Of a stretch of 64,000 nucleotides of DNA, positions 49,729 to 61,400 are shown piece after piece. The stretch lies in the NCBI RefSeq assembly GCF_009870125.1, contig NC_046683.1:3968001-4032000 (forward strand), given 5' to 3'. Positions within the stretch are counted from its first letter, which is position 1; each line of letters starts with the position of its first letter. The notes below the pieces were generated by a model. The model was not told the DNA's origin. It searched no databases and saw only the letters and a program-made list of their open reading frames with translations. The DNA comes from Drosophila pseudoobscura (lineage: Eukaryota; Arthropoda; Insecta; Diptera; Drosophilidae). Made by a program: the position numbers and the translations under genes.

Positions 49729-50856
49729 ATGACCTCGAAGCGTAAGTATCAGAGCCTGTCGAGCTCCAATCCGGCTGTGATCAAAGAGGAGATTGTGCCC
49801 GTGCTCATACAAACGGAATCGGACGAAGGCGAAAACGGCGATACACCACATTACACATATGCCTACACGACGACCACAGAAGATGACGATGCCGAGACGA
49901 CGGAGGTGATCACAATGGACGATCGCCAAGAGGTAATTATCGATGAGAACGGGCATGCCGTGACGCTGCAGCAATTGGTGGAGAACAGCACCGTCGAGGA
50001 GGTGGAGACCATCGAACAGGGCGATGGCACGCACACCATTCTCCGTATTGTGCCAAGCATACGGGGCGGCCACCACGCCGATGGCGAGGAAGATGACGAG
50101 AACGAGGAACTGGAGGAGGAGATCGAGCATGATGAGGAGCACGAGGTGGAGGAGATTCTGGGAATCGAACACGAGGGCCTCGAGGAAGAGACCGAAGATG
50201 GTGTCAGCTCGATTGTCTTCGAGGGCACCATTGACCACAGCATGGAGGGGGACGGACGCAGCAAGACTTTCTACTGCCCAAACTGTGGCAACTGCTACAG
50301 CGCTGCCGGCTCCCTGAAGCTGCATATGCGAGCCTGCCTGCGGCAGCGCAACGATGTCTCGCCCGAGGACCGCAAGTGTTCCGTCTGCAGCAAGATCTTC
50401 AATTCGGTGGCCTACCTCAAGGAGCACATGATGCGACATACCGGCGAGCAGCCGTTCCGCTGCACCCGTTGCTACCGAAAATTCATCGATCAGCAGAAGT
50501 TCAACGCCCACATGGAGTCGCACAAGCATCAGGACAAGCTGGAGGCCGAGGCCGTGGCCCTGGCTGCCCAGCATGGCGGTAAGAAGGTGGTCGTGAAGGA
50601 ATTCAATTGTTCCTTTTGCAACGAGGACTTCACCGTCGTGTTTGATGTGGGTCAGGTGAAGCGGCGATATGCCTGCGACGGCTGCCGCGATAAGTACTCG
50701 AATGCGGAGGCTCTGCGCCAGCACAAGCAGTTAGTGGAGGAGAAACGGGAATTCACTTGCGATCGATGCGGCCGCAAGTTCGTCTTCGAGGGCTTCCTTC
50801 AGCGCCACTTACCCAACTGCGATGGCAGCATCAAGCGGCGGCGGGACATGAAGTAG
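49729..50856 (+). CDS. CG3847: C2H2 zinc-finger protein with acidic N-terminal half
   Basis: One exon, 375 residues from the ATG at 49729 (AAAAAATGA context). The N-terminal half is very acidic (about 118-157, runs of E and D) and carries the SUMO-consensus site VIKEE at 17-21. Fingers are C183/C186/H199/C203 (C2HC), C217/C220/H233/H237 joined by the linker HTGEQPF to C245/C248/H261/H265, then a degenerate finger around C316/C319/H332 preceded by C294/C297, and C344/C347/H360/C364 (C2HC). The only classical linker is between fingers 2 and 3. It is likely a sequence-specific nuclear transcription factor with unknown targets. The frame ends at TAG 50854-50856, right after a basic KRRRDMK, but continues open for 82 codons. 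The CG number is from memory. Confidence 0.88.
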   Translation: MTSKRKYQSLSSSNPAVIKEEIVPVLIQTESDEGENGDTPHYTYAYTTTTEDDDAETTEVITMDDRQEVIIDENGHAVTLQQLVENSTVEEVETIEQGDGTHTILRIVPSIRGGHHADGEEDDENEELEEEIEHDEEHEVEEILGIEHEGLEEETEDGVSSIVFEGTIDHSMEGDGRSKTFYCPNCGNCYSAAGSLKLHMRACLRQRNDVSPEDRKCSVCSKIFNSVAYLKEHMMRHTGEQPFRCTRCYRKFIDQQKFNAHMESHKHQDKLEAEAVALAAQHGGKKVVVKEFNCSFCNEDFTVVFDVGQVKRRYACDGCRDKYSNAEALRQHKQLVEEKREFTCDRCGRKFVFEGFLQRHLPNCDGSIKRRRDMK

Positions 50857-51105
50857 AGATGGCAGCAACGTGATGACAATTGGCGGCCGACGAACCGCAG
50901 GCGGTGGCCCCCTCGACACCAGCTGGAGAACCACAATGATGACTACGATGATAGTGATGAGTACCAGCTCCAGTCCGAGGTGGATCCCCTGATGGTTTTA
51001 CCAATGCATTACGTTGTTATTAAGCAGGAGGCAAGCAAGAAGGACGATACCGATGACGATGACGGCTTGGATGTGAGGCAAAAGAAAGAACAGGCAGAGG
51101 AGTAG
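50857..51105 (+). CDS. In-frame 82-codon extension after the TAG stop (candidate readthrough or recent nonsense change)
   Basis: The same frame stays open from 50857 to TAG 51103-51105. The encoded tail is protein-like and fits the main protein: RWQQRDDNWRPTNRRR, then ENHNDDYDDSDEYQLQSEVD, LPMHYVVIKQEASKKDD and a D-rich stretch, ending in RQKKEQAEE. VIKQE is a second SUMO consensus site, echoing VIKEE in the N-terminus. Codon use is GC-rich like the upstream exon, and the AT-rich flank begins only after the second stop. No splice donor lies near the TAG that could remove it. The alternatives are a recent nonsense mutation in this species or a sequencing error. Base composition suggests the segment is or was translated. 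Confidence 0.6.
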   Translation, partial: RWQQRDDNWRPTNRRRWPPRHQLENHNDDYDDSDEYQLQSEVDPLMVLPMHYVVIKQEASKKDDTDDDDGLDVRQKKEQAEE

Positions 51106-51243
51106 CAATTAGCAATCGAAAGATGGATGGATGGCTCTACCAACCCCCCGGCGGGACAATCAAATACTTTATTGTGTAATTCTGAAAAATTTCCGTTTTC
51201 CCCAGTCGTGTGTGTGGAATTGGAGGTGTGGGGAAGGAAAGAA

Positions 51244-51330
51244 GAAAGAGCAAGAAAGAGTCCAAATATGTTGAAGGTGTGTGGTAGGTGTGGTAAGAAA
51301 AGAGCAAGAAAGAGTCCAAATATCTTGAAT
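51244..51330 (+). repeat. Short tandem duplication (about 54 bp unit)
   Basis: AGAGCAAGAAAGAGTCCAAA followed by TATGTTGA or TATCTTGA occurs twice, separated by GTGTGGTAGGTGTGG-type sequence. It lies in the 3' UTR region of the zinc-finger gene. Confidence 0.8.
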
Positions 51331-51407
51331 AACGTATATATATTATATAGATATATTGAAATAATTTTTTTTTTCATATTGATATATTATCATTGGGACC
51401 GTGAATC

Positions 51408-51963
51408 ATTTAAAATCCCAGAAATTTATTTTTGTTGAAGAAAAATGTTTATGAAAGGCATAAGGCCCCTTTAAGTAGAAATATTGATAATTTTAAGAAC
51501 AAAAAAAAGATGATTTTTGGTTATCAAATTATATTCGATTTCGGTTAAAGAAAAACTAAACTCCTACATATTGGCCTACGAGAGACGAATATAGAGGGAG
51601 ACGGAAACGGAGAGGCAAGATCATGAAATACGCCATCAACGCTCCAGTTTTCGGTCAATGTATAGCCTAAGCACATTACTTACTTATTTAAAATCCCAGA
51701 AATTTATTTTTGTTGAAGAAAAATCTTTATGAAAGGCATAAGGCCCCTTTAAGTAGACATTGATAATTTTAAGAACAAAAAAAGAAATGATTTTTGGTTA
51801 TCAAATTATATTCGATTTAGGTTTAAGAAAAAACTCCTACATATTTTCCCACGAGAGACGAATATAGAGGGAGACGGAAACGGAGAGGCAAGATCATGAA
51901 ATACGCCATCAACGCTCCAGTTTTCCGGTCAATGTATAGCCTAAGCACATTACTTACCTTATT
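51408..51963 (+). repeat. Tandem duplication, two units of 278 bp
   Basis: Copy 1 begins at 51408 and copy 2 at 51686, both with ATTTAAAATCCCAGAAATTT. They include CATAAGGCCCCTTTAAGTAG and GAATATAGAGGGAGACGGAA and end at CTAAGCACATTACTTA. Only scattered substitutions and a few single-base or short indels separate them, so the duplication is recent. Confidence 0.93.
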
Positions 51964-52450
51964 AAAAAGAAAAAAACCTTACTTTATAATTCTGCTATTT
52001 AATCGTTAATGCTTCGGGAGGCTCCCGCTATTGTGAGGCAAACCCCAAACATTTCTGATTGGTGTTGAGCTCAATAAAGCCAAAGTCACACGAAGAATCC
52101 ACAAAAATCATTTGGATGCCCATTATTTACTCCCATGGATGGGATGTGGGATATTGGGGACTTTCCGCAGCATCATCGCCCGCCAACACTGGAGTGTGTG
52201 GCGTTTTCCCAACCGAACGGCAACACCAGATGAGGACAGCCATCTGGTAACCCTAGGCCCTATACACCCCCACCCAGAAATGCAGTAGCCTGTGGGGCAG
52301 GAGACTCGTTTCGTTTTACCCATTTGCATCAATCTCGACGTGTAATTGAGAGCAATGAGCAGGCGCGCTTAGGCAATTCTATAAACAAAAAGCTTCACAA
52401 TATGCATTAACTAAATAGCAGTACGCTGCTCCGTCCAGTCGTTTCTGAGC

Positions 52451-52987
52451 TTACGACCAGAGCTTGATGTGGGCACGCTTGGCGTAAGACTTCCAGTCGG
52501 CATGGGCATAGAACTCCTTGAAGATGGGCGTCACTAGGGTGTCCTCGGGCAGGGTCTTGAAGACGGGCTCACCGTACCAGGTGCCCACCTCCCAGCCGGG
52601 GACATTCTTCATTAGCTCGGCCTCCTCGTCCCGGTTGCGACGCAGCTGGCGCAGGAACTCACGATCGCGCTCGGCAATCAGGATCGGAAAGATGACATTC
52701 TGGGCCGAACGCATCTCGATTTCGTCGCGTTTAACCTTTTTGGCCGTCAGATAGTAGATACCCAAGCCGACAGTGGTGACGGCCACATAGGTGCCAATCA
52801 TGGTGAAGCCTGCACACGGGAGCAAAGGTTATCGAATACACATAGTAACGCAGGCGAGCAGGGGACGAGGATCCCACTCACCTGTGAAATAACTCTTGGG
52901 AGGCACACGAGCGAAGGGAATCTTCTTGTAGCCACCGGCTGGAGGCAGGTCCTGCTTAGGGGGCACATGTGGCACGGCCGTGGCCAT
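52451..52987 (-). CDS. ND-B16.6: NADH dehydrogenase (complex I) subunit B16.6, NDUFA13/GRIM-19 homologue
   Basis: Two coding exons, 52987-52882 and 52809-52451, with GT-AG ends, give 154 residues, about the family length. The N-terminus MATAVPHVPPKQDLPPAGGY and then KKIPFARVPPKSYFTG is the GRIM-19 signature. One membrane segment lies at about 38-60 (MIGTYVAVTTVGLGIYYLT), followed by a charged helix (RDEIEMRSAQN, AERDREFLRQLRRNRDEE) and the conserved VPGWEVGTWYGEPVF. The subunit is an accessory component of mitochondrial complex I on the inner membrane. I see a likely 57-base intron in the leader (52999-53055). The start is the ATG at 52987; the open frame upstream of it has no ATG. The gene is divergent from kdn. 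Confidence 0.95.
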
Positions 52988-53089
52988 GATGACTGCTGCT
53001 GTGGGGTACACTCAGCGGTGGTTAAATGTTATTTAATTTATTATCTCTAACTTACGCTATGCAAATTGTGCTGAAAAAATAGGAAATCG

Positions 53090-53560
53090 TCAAAATGTTT
53101 TGACGTTTTGCATAACACTAGGGCTGGTCCACTACCGATGGCCCTATCGATTACGTGATTTTCGGGCAGCTATCGACTATCGCTGGGGGGGGAAATTCAT
53201 TTTTGCAGTGTTTTTAAGAATATTTACGTACATATTTAATTGATTTCAGGAATTGCCATGATCTGTTTGGGCCTCTTTGTCTTGCAATTAAGTTTGCGAC
53301 CTCTTTTACTCTCTGTCTCTGTACCTGCGAATGTTGATATGTAGAGGTTTTAGTTTGCGATCCGTGTGTGTAGATAAATGGTATTTTAACTTCTTATTTT
53401 ATTTCGTTAAATAATTTGTGAGAATATAAACTCTCACGTTCTGTCTGAAATGTCTGTTGAAATGTTTTATTAAATAAACTATATATGTAAGCTATACATA
53501 TGTGGACCGACAGATAATATCGATACATCGTCGCCCCATCGCTAGGCATATTCACAGCTG
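53090..53560. promoter_or_regulatory. Shared divergent promoter region of ND-B16.6 and kdn, with DRE
   Basis: A perfect DRE (TATCGATA) lies at 53518-53525, close to the presumed kdn start. CTATCGATTA and CTATCGACTATCGC lie at about 53145-53185, near the ND-B16.6 start. DREF/DRE sites are typical of fly genes for mitochondria and growth. Start sites were not fixed. Confidence 0.5.
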
Positions 53561-53745
53561 TCCCGAAAAAAACTGCCAACTCATTTTTTGAGCCTAGCAA
53601 GCCGTAAGAATTCTACCGGGCACAGGTTACAAGCTTAGATTCGCATTGTTTCAGTCATTAATAAGTATTTTCTCCAGTGTGCAAGCAATTCGTAGAATAT
53701 TAGTTTTCCGTGCACACATTCGTTCGGTAAAAAAAACCTGTAAGA

Positions 53746-53955
53746 ATGTACGTTTCGCGTTGCTTGGCTGCACCCGGCGTTGGCCTACGCCTGCAATGCC
53801 GCACATTATCCAAAAAGTCAATCTGGGATGCCAAGAATTTGCTGCGCGACCGCTTGCTCGGCACTAAAGAGGCTGCACAGGTGCAGGGCCAGGTCAATAT
53901 GCAGGCTGTGGCCCAGCAGCAAGAGGCAGTGATGGGAGGGCCTGACGTCCAGCAG
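53746..53955 (+). CDS. kdn: Alternative first coding exon of kdn (70 codons)
   Basis: ATG 53746 opens a 70-codon frame that ends exactly, in phase 0, at a consensus donor CAGCAG|GTGAGT (53955/53956). Phase 0 is what kdn exon 2 (acceptor 60858) requires. The N-terminus MYVSRCLAAPGVGLRLQCRT is basic, lacks acidic residues and is amphipathic, like a mitochondrial targeting peptide. It is followed by a charged KSIWDAKNLLRDRLLG and a Q-rich part. Joined to exon 2 it would give a citrate synthase of 519 residues. It could instead splice to an exon I have not seen, or belong to a separate small gene. Splice support is direct; the join is inference. Confidence 0.55.
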
Positions 53956-54371
53956 GTGAGTCAAATGTTCGCGCCACATCTGGCATGTGGGGGTGGGTGT
54001 ATGTGCGCGCACGCTGGTGGTGCTGCCAACCTAGACCAGACCGGAGCAGACCTGAGACCAGACCCAGACCATGGCACGTCTGCTACATGCGGCAGCGCGA
54101 TTACGCGAAAACAGCGACATTTGCTTGGCGGGCCATTCAGTTGCCGCGCAGCTGCCGTGTAAGAAGGGAGAGAAGGAAACTCAACAAAAGTAAAAAAAAT
54201 AACATTTCCAAAAGCTATATTCTTCACTGGGGAAAGCAATTTTTTTCAGTGTTTGTGTGTGTTAGTGTGGAAAATTTGCTATCTTTTCTAAAGGCGAAAG
54301 TGTTTCTCTTCTCTCTCTCTCTCTTTCTCTCTCTAAAGAGCAACAGCATTCTTCATACATAACCGTTGATC

Positions 54372-57300
54372 ATGTCGTTCTATCGCATTTCCGCACGTAA
54401 ATTGGCCGAGGCACAGGTGAGTAGTACCGTTCCTGGTTCCTGTTCCAGTTTCACTTTCCAGTTCCGTTTACTCATCCCGCCCCCGCAATGAAGCCGTTCA
54501 TTCAGTTTCGCTGTTATCCTCTTCCCCCCTCTCGCTCTCTTTCTCTCCCACGCACGCACTAGCACTCCACATCGAATACCCTACACGTCACACAAAAAAA
54601 AAAAAAAAGATTCCGCCATGTGCTTGCGATTAAGAAACTTTACTTTATTGTGCCCTGATAAGTGTGTAGTGTGGGGCATTCCACGCTGGCCAGACCATCC
54701 TGTCGAGTGTTCCGCCATATATAACACATTACATAATCTCTGAAGAGGTGGTCGGGGTGGGGGCATGGCGAAAAGATTCGCTTTGGGGCTATTTTGGCAA
54801 ATGCCTATTTCTTGTTTTATATAAATAAAACACTCTTCGCTTTATTCGGGTTTAACGAACTCGGCCGCGCATCCCAGTTGCCTTTTGTGTGTTCATCTTA
54901 TATTTTGGGAAATTTCCATAAGCGTGGCTTTGCAAACCAGACTTGGCCCAAAGCACCATGCGGCCTTGTTCTTGTAATGTTACAGCGTTGGCAGTGCTCG
55001 TCCCAGACCAGTCCCGCACTCTCTCTCTCGCTCTCTATCTCTCTCAAATAAATGCTCTCTCGTTCTCGAGGGTACAACAAAGGCAAAAGGAAAGGTGTAT
55101 TCATATAAGGTGGGGTGGTAGTCGGCATGGCTCAGCCGAGTGGCCTTTTAATTTCATGTGACCGCTCTCCCTTCGGTGGCTTTGGTCACAGGGCATGTCT
55201 CACCTCGACCAAATATGCCTTGGCAGAAGACAGCCAGCAGCAGGGCAGCCACAAGTCACAGGTAGCCGCCACCACTCTCTCTGGGCTCTCGCTTATTACT
55301 CTCACGCTCTCTCTTGTTCTGGCTAGCTCTCTTACGCCTCATCGCGTCGTTTTGTTTTCAAAGAGTTTCTGTCACGTGTTGTTGTTGCCAAAAAAAAACA
55401 AAAAAAAAAAAAAATGCTTGACTGAAAACCAGAGAACCAAGAAGTCCGCCGAATGACCTTAAGAAGAGGCTGCCAATTGAACCCATTCGCCGCCCACTGG
55501 CAATGCACCCCAAGTATTTGCATGAGAGCGTCTGCTTGTGTGTGTTGCTTTTGGGGCGGCAGCATGGATTATGCAATGGCCAGCAGTAGCAGCACAAAAG
55601 TAGAGCAGAAAATTGATAATTGGAAAATCAATAATAGTCACGCACATGGAAAGGAGAACTGAGAACAGAGCACGAGCCTTCCAGGACGAGCCTCCTTTTG
55701 TGTGTCAGTCTCGTCTTCCTCACTCTGACGCATCTGAGGGTGTTACATCGTATCTCTCTCTCTCTCTCGTTTCTCTGAACCGTTGAGTAATCCCTCTGCC
55801 TTCGTGAGAGGATTGCCTGAGGATGGCGCTATGGCTGCCTGCGCGCTCTTCGTTTTCTATTGCCTCTGATATTCCTACTGCTTCTCTTCTGCTCGGTTTC
55901 CCCACCCCCCGCCTCTTTTCTCCTCCCTTCTCTGGTCCCGGGCAGAGTGCCAAAAAACGCGCGCACTGACGTGGGTACTCAGCAAAAAGCGGAACACATA
56001 CGTCGGAATAGTGGGGCGAATCTCCTTCTTATTTTTAATGATTTGCTCTTCTCTCTATCTTTTTCTCTGCTATAAATAATTGCTGTAAATGCTATGCTAA
56101 ATACGGTTTTTGTGCGATTGAATAATAAACATTTACAACAAGCAGCAAGCGACGATAGATAGCCACAAAAACTACACACAAATACATTCGGTTTATTATT
56201 TCACCTTCGGCGTAGCCGTAGCCGTAGCCGTAGCCGTAGCCTCCCCTCCCAACCAAGCATCATTCACCGTTAAAATGGCGAACACGCGAAATCTTTTATC
56301 GCCCGTCTGCTAATACGTCACAAAAATTGTACGTGACGCGAGGTTTAGTAGATGTTTACGTAATGCCACGACCAGAGACGACCCTTTGGGCGTACACACA
56401 CCCGTACACACGTACACTCGCCAAAACAAAGAGACTCAGGAGAGAGAGAGAGAGAGTGAAAGAGAGCAGGTGTCTAGAGCTAAACAGCTGATCAAGCGAT
56501 TGCATAAGAAGCAGCCAAATGCAAAAAATTGTATAAATGGTCTCGCTCGGCCTCTCCACATCTGATTAGATTTGTACATATAATTTTATTTTTATGGCGG
56601 TACTTTATGGAGGAGGTGCTGCGTGTGTGCAAAGCTCAAGTGGCCCTACTATAGGCCCCAATCCAGTCCAGTCCCTCCCTTGGATCACAATCCCCGTATC
56701 ACTTTAGTTATGCTCAAGTTCGTAACGGTATAGATAACAGTTTTGGGGGGGCGTCATGGAAAGTTTTATAGGCCTCTTTCAGAGAGGCTAAATTTTGTCC
56801 AAGACCTTGGCCTTCAAAAACAAAATATATGTATATTGTAAAAATAATTTGTTTCATCATTACATATCCTCATATATTTCTGTCGCAGAAATCGATCAAT
56901 CTGTGTATCTAAAGAGACTTACATGGTTTTCCCTGAGACAAAGACTGGGTGGGAAACATCGATGAGATTGTGTTATCAAGATATTGATCATGTGATGAAT
57001 AATCGTACCCGTTCCCACACCACTCTCTCTTTCTTTGTGTCTGCCTCTCTTGATGTCTCTCTAATTTATTTGTTCTTTTGTACTAACGCATAGCCCTAGC
57101 CCCCACCCGACCCCCATCTCCCCATCCAACTGAACAGTGCGCCTGATAAGCGTGACAAATTTGTGCGCATTGGGCACATGATCGACGCACAGGAGAGAGA
57201 GACGCCACCACATTCGTGGGGTGGGGCCGGACAGCTGGTTAGAGCTGATAGCGCCAAAGCCCCAGCCAGCGGCCGCAGGCCCCACGAATACCCCACCAGG

Positions 57301-58416
57301 AGGTGTTAATTCACTCAGTTTTTAGTGATAAAACAAGCAAATATTCCCTTGCAGTGCGCCATTTTTAGTCGGTTTTGCTAATGAAGAAATCGGAATGCGC
57401 AACCCGAACCTCCACAAAAAGATAAGCAAAACAGAAACCGAACCACACATAAAACAAAGCCCATTGATGGACATTGATTGATGAATGATGATTGGAAGCT
57501 ACTAGTTGAAAGAAATACTCTTCGATGAAGTAACTACCCCGATGAGGGGGAAGGCAATAACATGAACTGGTCACGAAGCCACCTCTAACCTGAATAAAAT
57601 GTACGTAAAGGAAGGAGAATTACGATTAAGGAGATTCCATTCCATTAAGGGATTACAGAAGTCAACTGAATCTCCAGCGATTCTCCGGCATTAACGCAAC
57701 CGACCGAGGGGCACTGCAGCATGACGCACAACTTTTGAATTCGATAAATCAGCAGTACAGGCTACAGAGTCTATCTCTATTTCTGATTGAATGATAGTTG
57801 AGACTGAATTACGATTATTGGCTTAGGACCCACTGTAGTAAGTGACTAATAAAAACCCCGTTGCCAACTCACTGGAAGCAAAGCACTTAACCAAGGCTCC
57901 GTATCTCCGAATGATCCCCCACTCGTGTGCTTTCCCCACTCGTGTGTAATGGTTTTTGTAAAGCTTCTGGCTGCCCAGCAACAGCAGAACATATCCCACA
58001 GATCTACAGATATACAGATCTACAGCTTAACCAAGCAGAGTGGAATCGCTCTGGAAATTATGGCCGGGGGATGACGTCAGTGTAGTGGCCGTGGCAGTGG
58101 CAGTGTCAAATGTGATGTGTATTTACTTTTGGTGTCTGCTGTGAGACACAAAACAAAAAACAACCAAGCAATGAGTAGTAATAGCTAACAGAAAACTTAA
58201 TTAAGGCGATTATAGATCTCGCTTTGATGGAGGAACAAAGCCGCAGCAGCCTCGTCAGGCAGTCAGTAAGTCAGTTAGTTAGCAGGGGATGCAATTATTG
58301 AGCAATTGTAAAATGTTCTGTAATAATAGCAGAAATAATGCTAGAAATCATTAAGCCAAATTGGAAGCGTCACGCAAAGGCGGCAAGGCGAGAGCCTCCA
58401 ACGAGAGATAAAAAGA

Positions 58417-58447
<31 letters not shown>

Positions 58448-61400
58448 GTTGCTTGGTGGATCACCTCGTGCGCTGCCAACTCTGCGCTTCTCGAGGTTGG
58501 TTTCCTTACCCGTTAGCATCGGAGAGCTGTCCACTTGTCATGCTATGTGTTTGTATTGCTATTGCCAGACGGGATTGATTATGCAATCGCTTGACTAATC
58601 GTTCGATGCCGAAAGGAAGTCTGGTCTGGGGCAAGCAACACGCGACTCTGATCAACTAGATGACACTTCCTTAATGACAGTATGCATAGCGTTTATGTGT
58701 ACACACGCTCCCGCTCATAGTTGTCGAGCCTCAGACTCAGCTGTGTGTGCGAGCGATAATTGCCAGCGCGTGAGACCTTCAAATTTCCACACACACTCAC
58801 ACACACACACACAAAGCATAGAGTACTTATGTATGTACATATGTGCTAAATCATAGAACTATACTTGATATTTGTTGTCGCTGTTATCAAGAGATGAACG
58901 AACGCCAGGCGACTGCAGCACATCGCCCCGCCGTCGACCCACCTCTTGACTAATCTCTGATAATGGAGTACGCCTGAGCACTCGAGTATTCTTTGAATTT
59001 TGAATCGATTTTCTAGGCGAACACTATCGGGGCCCAACCCACTGCCAACGCAGGCGCGTCTTATCGAATGCTGCAAAAGGAAATGCCCCAGAAGAGTAAA
59101 AAAAACAAGAAACAGCAACATACATGTCGTGTGCTCGACAAATTACAAGAAAAGAACTGCCAGAACTGTCCAACCATCGATTGACACTTTGTCCAAAAGG
59201 AACACCGCTTTGCTGCTGCTGACTGATAGCTCAATTAGCGCTGGTCGCCTGTCTATGCCTGGGGCATGCCACTTGATTTGCTTGCGGTTTGTGCAGCAAA
59301 ACGACGAGTGTTTTGCTAAGGTTTCGAATTTCCAAACAAGCCTGTCGAACGGGAAACCCGGCAGCAGCCGAAGCGGTCGTGTGTATTTGTTTCTCGCTTG
59401 TTAAACGACCCATCGATCGTGTTGCGTTTATGTTTGACACACGCCCCTCCCATTATCGATAATTGATACATATTTGATTCTTGCGTGGCGTGTGAAATTT
59501 TATCAATGAATGTTTGGCATCAGCGAAAGCCAGAAGAAAAATATACAAAACCAACCGGTTTGCGGCTGGCTTGGTCAACCCAAATCAATGTGCGCCACCG
59601 GAGGGGCTCAAAAATCATGCAATTCAATTTGCAAGCAACGAGCAGCCGTCGGACGGACAACAAGCGGCAGGCGAGAAGCGGCGCCACAAGTTCAGTTGGT
59701 TAATTGAATTTGTTGACCCACTAGCCACCGCAGAGTCACCGCCGAGCCATCGCAGAGCCACCACAGAGAGCGGCAGCAGAGAGCCAGAGCCCCCAGACAG
59801 TCGACTGTCAATCAAACGGCATCGCACTTTGCGCTTGGGAGCGCGGAATCAAGTCGGAATTGGAATCGTATTCGATTCGGATTGGATCCGTTGCCATGTC
59901 TCGTTTTGCATTTTTTTTTGTACCAGTAGTACTTGCGTTTCGAACGCGTGGCAAAGATCATTCCATTCAACACACATGTGCTGTTGTCTGTAGAAGGGGG
60001 ATATGCATAAGGTATAGATACTATATACATACCTATGTATAGCTCTGTATATAGATCTGATCTCGCTTCTGCCCTTCCTTGTTTGTTTTTTTTGGCACGG
60101 GCACGATCCGAAGCGACTTGAACTTCCGAACCAGTAACAGCTGTCTCTACCGTTCACTGAACCAAAGAGAAAGGGAGAGAAGGCGGTTGACCCTGGCTCT
60201 GGCTATGGTATTTGTGGCCCAAGGTACAGTCTGCCGAGTGAACTATCACTGTGGCAGAGCTGGGATAGAATTGTAATACTCTATGTTACATAGTTCGTTG
60301 ACGCATCTCTATGGCGACGCGTGTGAGTCATGGAAGAATCCATAGAGATTCGTGATCTGTGCAGCGTTATCAGTCCACAGTTCGTGTCTGATGTGTGCCT
60401 TAGACTGCATCGCCACAAACGACAGCGACAGCGACAACGACAACGACGGCTTCTGTGTGCAATGTCAAGCTCTTGAAGTGCGGCTCAATGACAGGCGAAA
60501 GCGATTACAAAAGCGATTGCAGCTGATTGCCATCGGTTGCATTGATGGGAGTGCTCCCTGCTGAGATACCATTGAATGAAGGAGATATATATTCGATAAC
60601 TTCTGCTAACTGATATATGACAAATCAATGCCATTCATAATTTATCGGTTGTCATCGATATCTGATATCGAACTCCTTGCAATCGATTACCACTCTCCAC
60701 CGGTAACTGAATTTTCATTTTACCATATATAACTTTTCGATAATTTATCGATTAGCAATCACCAAAACCATTTCCATTAACTGTAACTTATCGATAACTA
60801 TCGATAGTCGATAACTAACTAATATTCACTGTTTGTATGTTTTTTCTTGCAATTTCAGAAACTTCCCAATGTTGGGTCGTATGTGCGCCAGATCTCCGCC
60901 GATGGACGCAGCCTGCGCGATGTACTGACCGCCAAGGTGCCCGCTGAGCAAGAGCGCGTGAAGAACTTCCGCAAGCAGCATGGCGCCACCAAGCTGGGTG
61001 AGACCACCATCGATATGATGTACGGTGGCATGCGTGGCATCAAGGCCCTGGTCACGGAAACCTCCGTGCTGGACGCCGATGAGGGTATCCGCTTCCGCGG
61101 CCTCTCCATCCCCGAGTGCCAGAAGGTGCTGCCCGCCGCCCCCGGTGGCACCGAGCCCCTGCCCGAGGGTCTCTTTTGGCTGCTGTTGACCGGCGAGGTT
61201 CCCACCCAGTCCCAGGTGCAGCAGCTCTCCCGCGAGTGGGCCGAGCGCGCCGCCCTGCCCCAGCATGTGGTCACAATGCTGAACAACATGCCCACCAGCC
61301 TGCATCCGATGTCGCAGCTGGCCGCCGCCGTAACGGCCCTCAATCACGACAGCAAGTTCGCCAAGGCATACTCTGAGGGTGTGCACAAGAGCAAGTACTG

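Larger units (their letters stand above)
54417..60858 (+). other. First intron of kdn (6.4 kb), no nested gene seen
   Basis: It contains microsatellites and CT-rich tracts (55020-55050, 55750-55770), five tandem GTAGCC hexamers at 56212-56241, a (GA)n tract at 58421-58447 and CA-rich tracts near 58790. A 150-codon open frame near 59514-59993 starts at a TTG and was not accepted. The last 270 bases hold the DRE-like cluster. Confidence 0.6.

Noticed and set aside
49522-50724. 400-codon minus-strand open frame
   Set aside because: Antisense to the zinc-finger gene; His/Leu-rich shadow with no domain.
51408-51963. CRISPR-like or satellite array
   Set aside because: Only two large units without regular spacers in a eukaryotic genome; a simple tandem duplication.
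52380-52450. Short open frame of about 23 codons after the ND-B16.6 stop
   Set aside because: Too short to differ from chance, and the 154-residue protein already has the family length.
59514-59993. 159-codon plus-strand frame in the kdn intron
   Set aside because: It starts at TTG, not ATG, has no splice signals matching the kdn exons and no recognisable domain.
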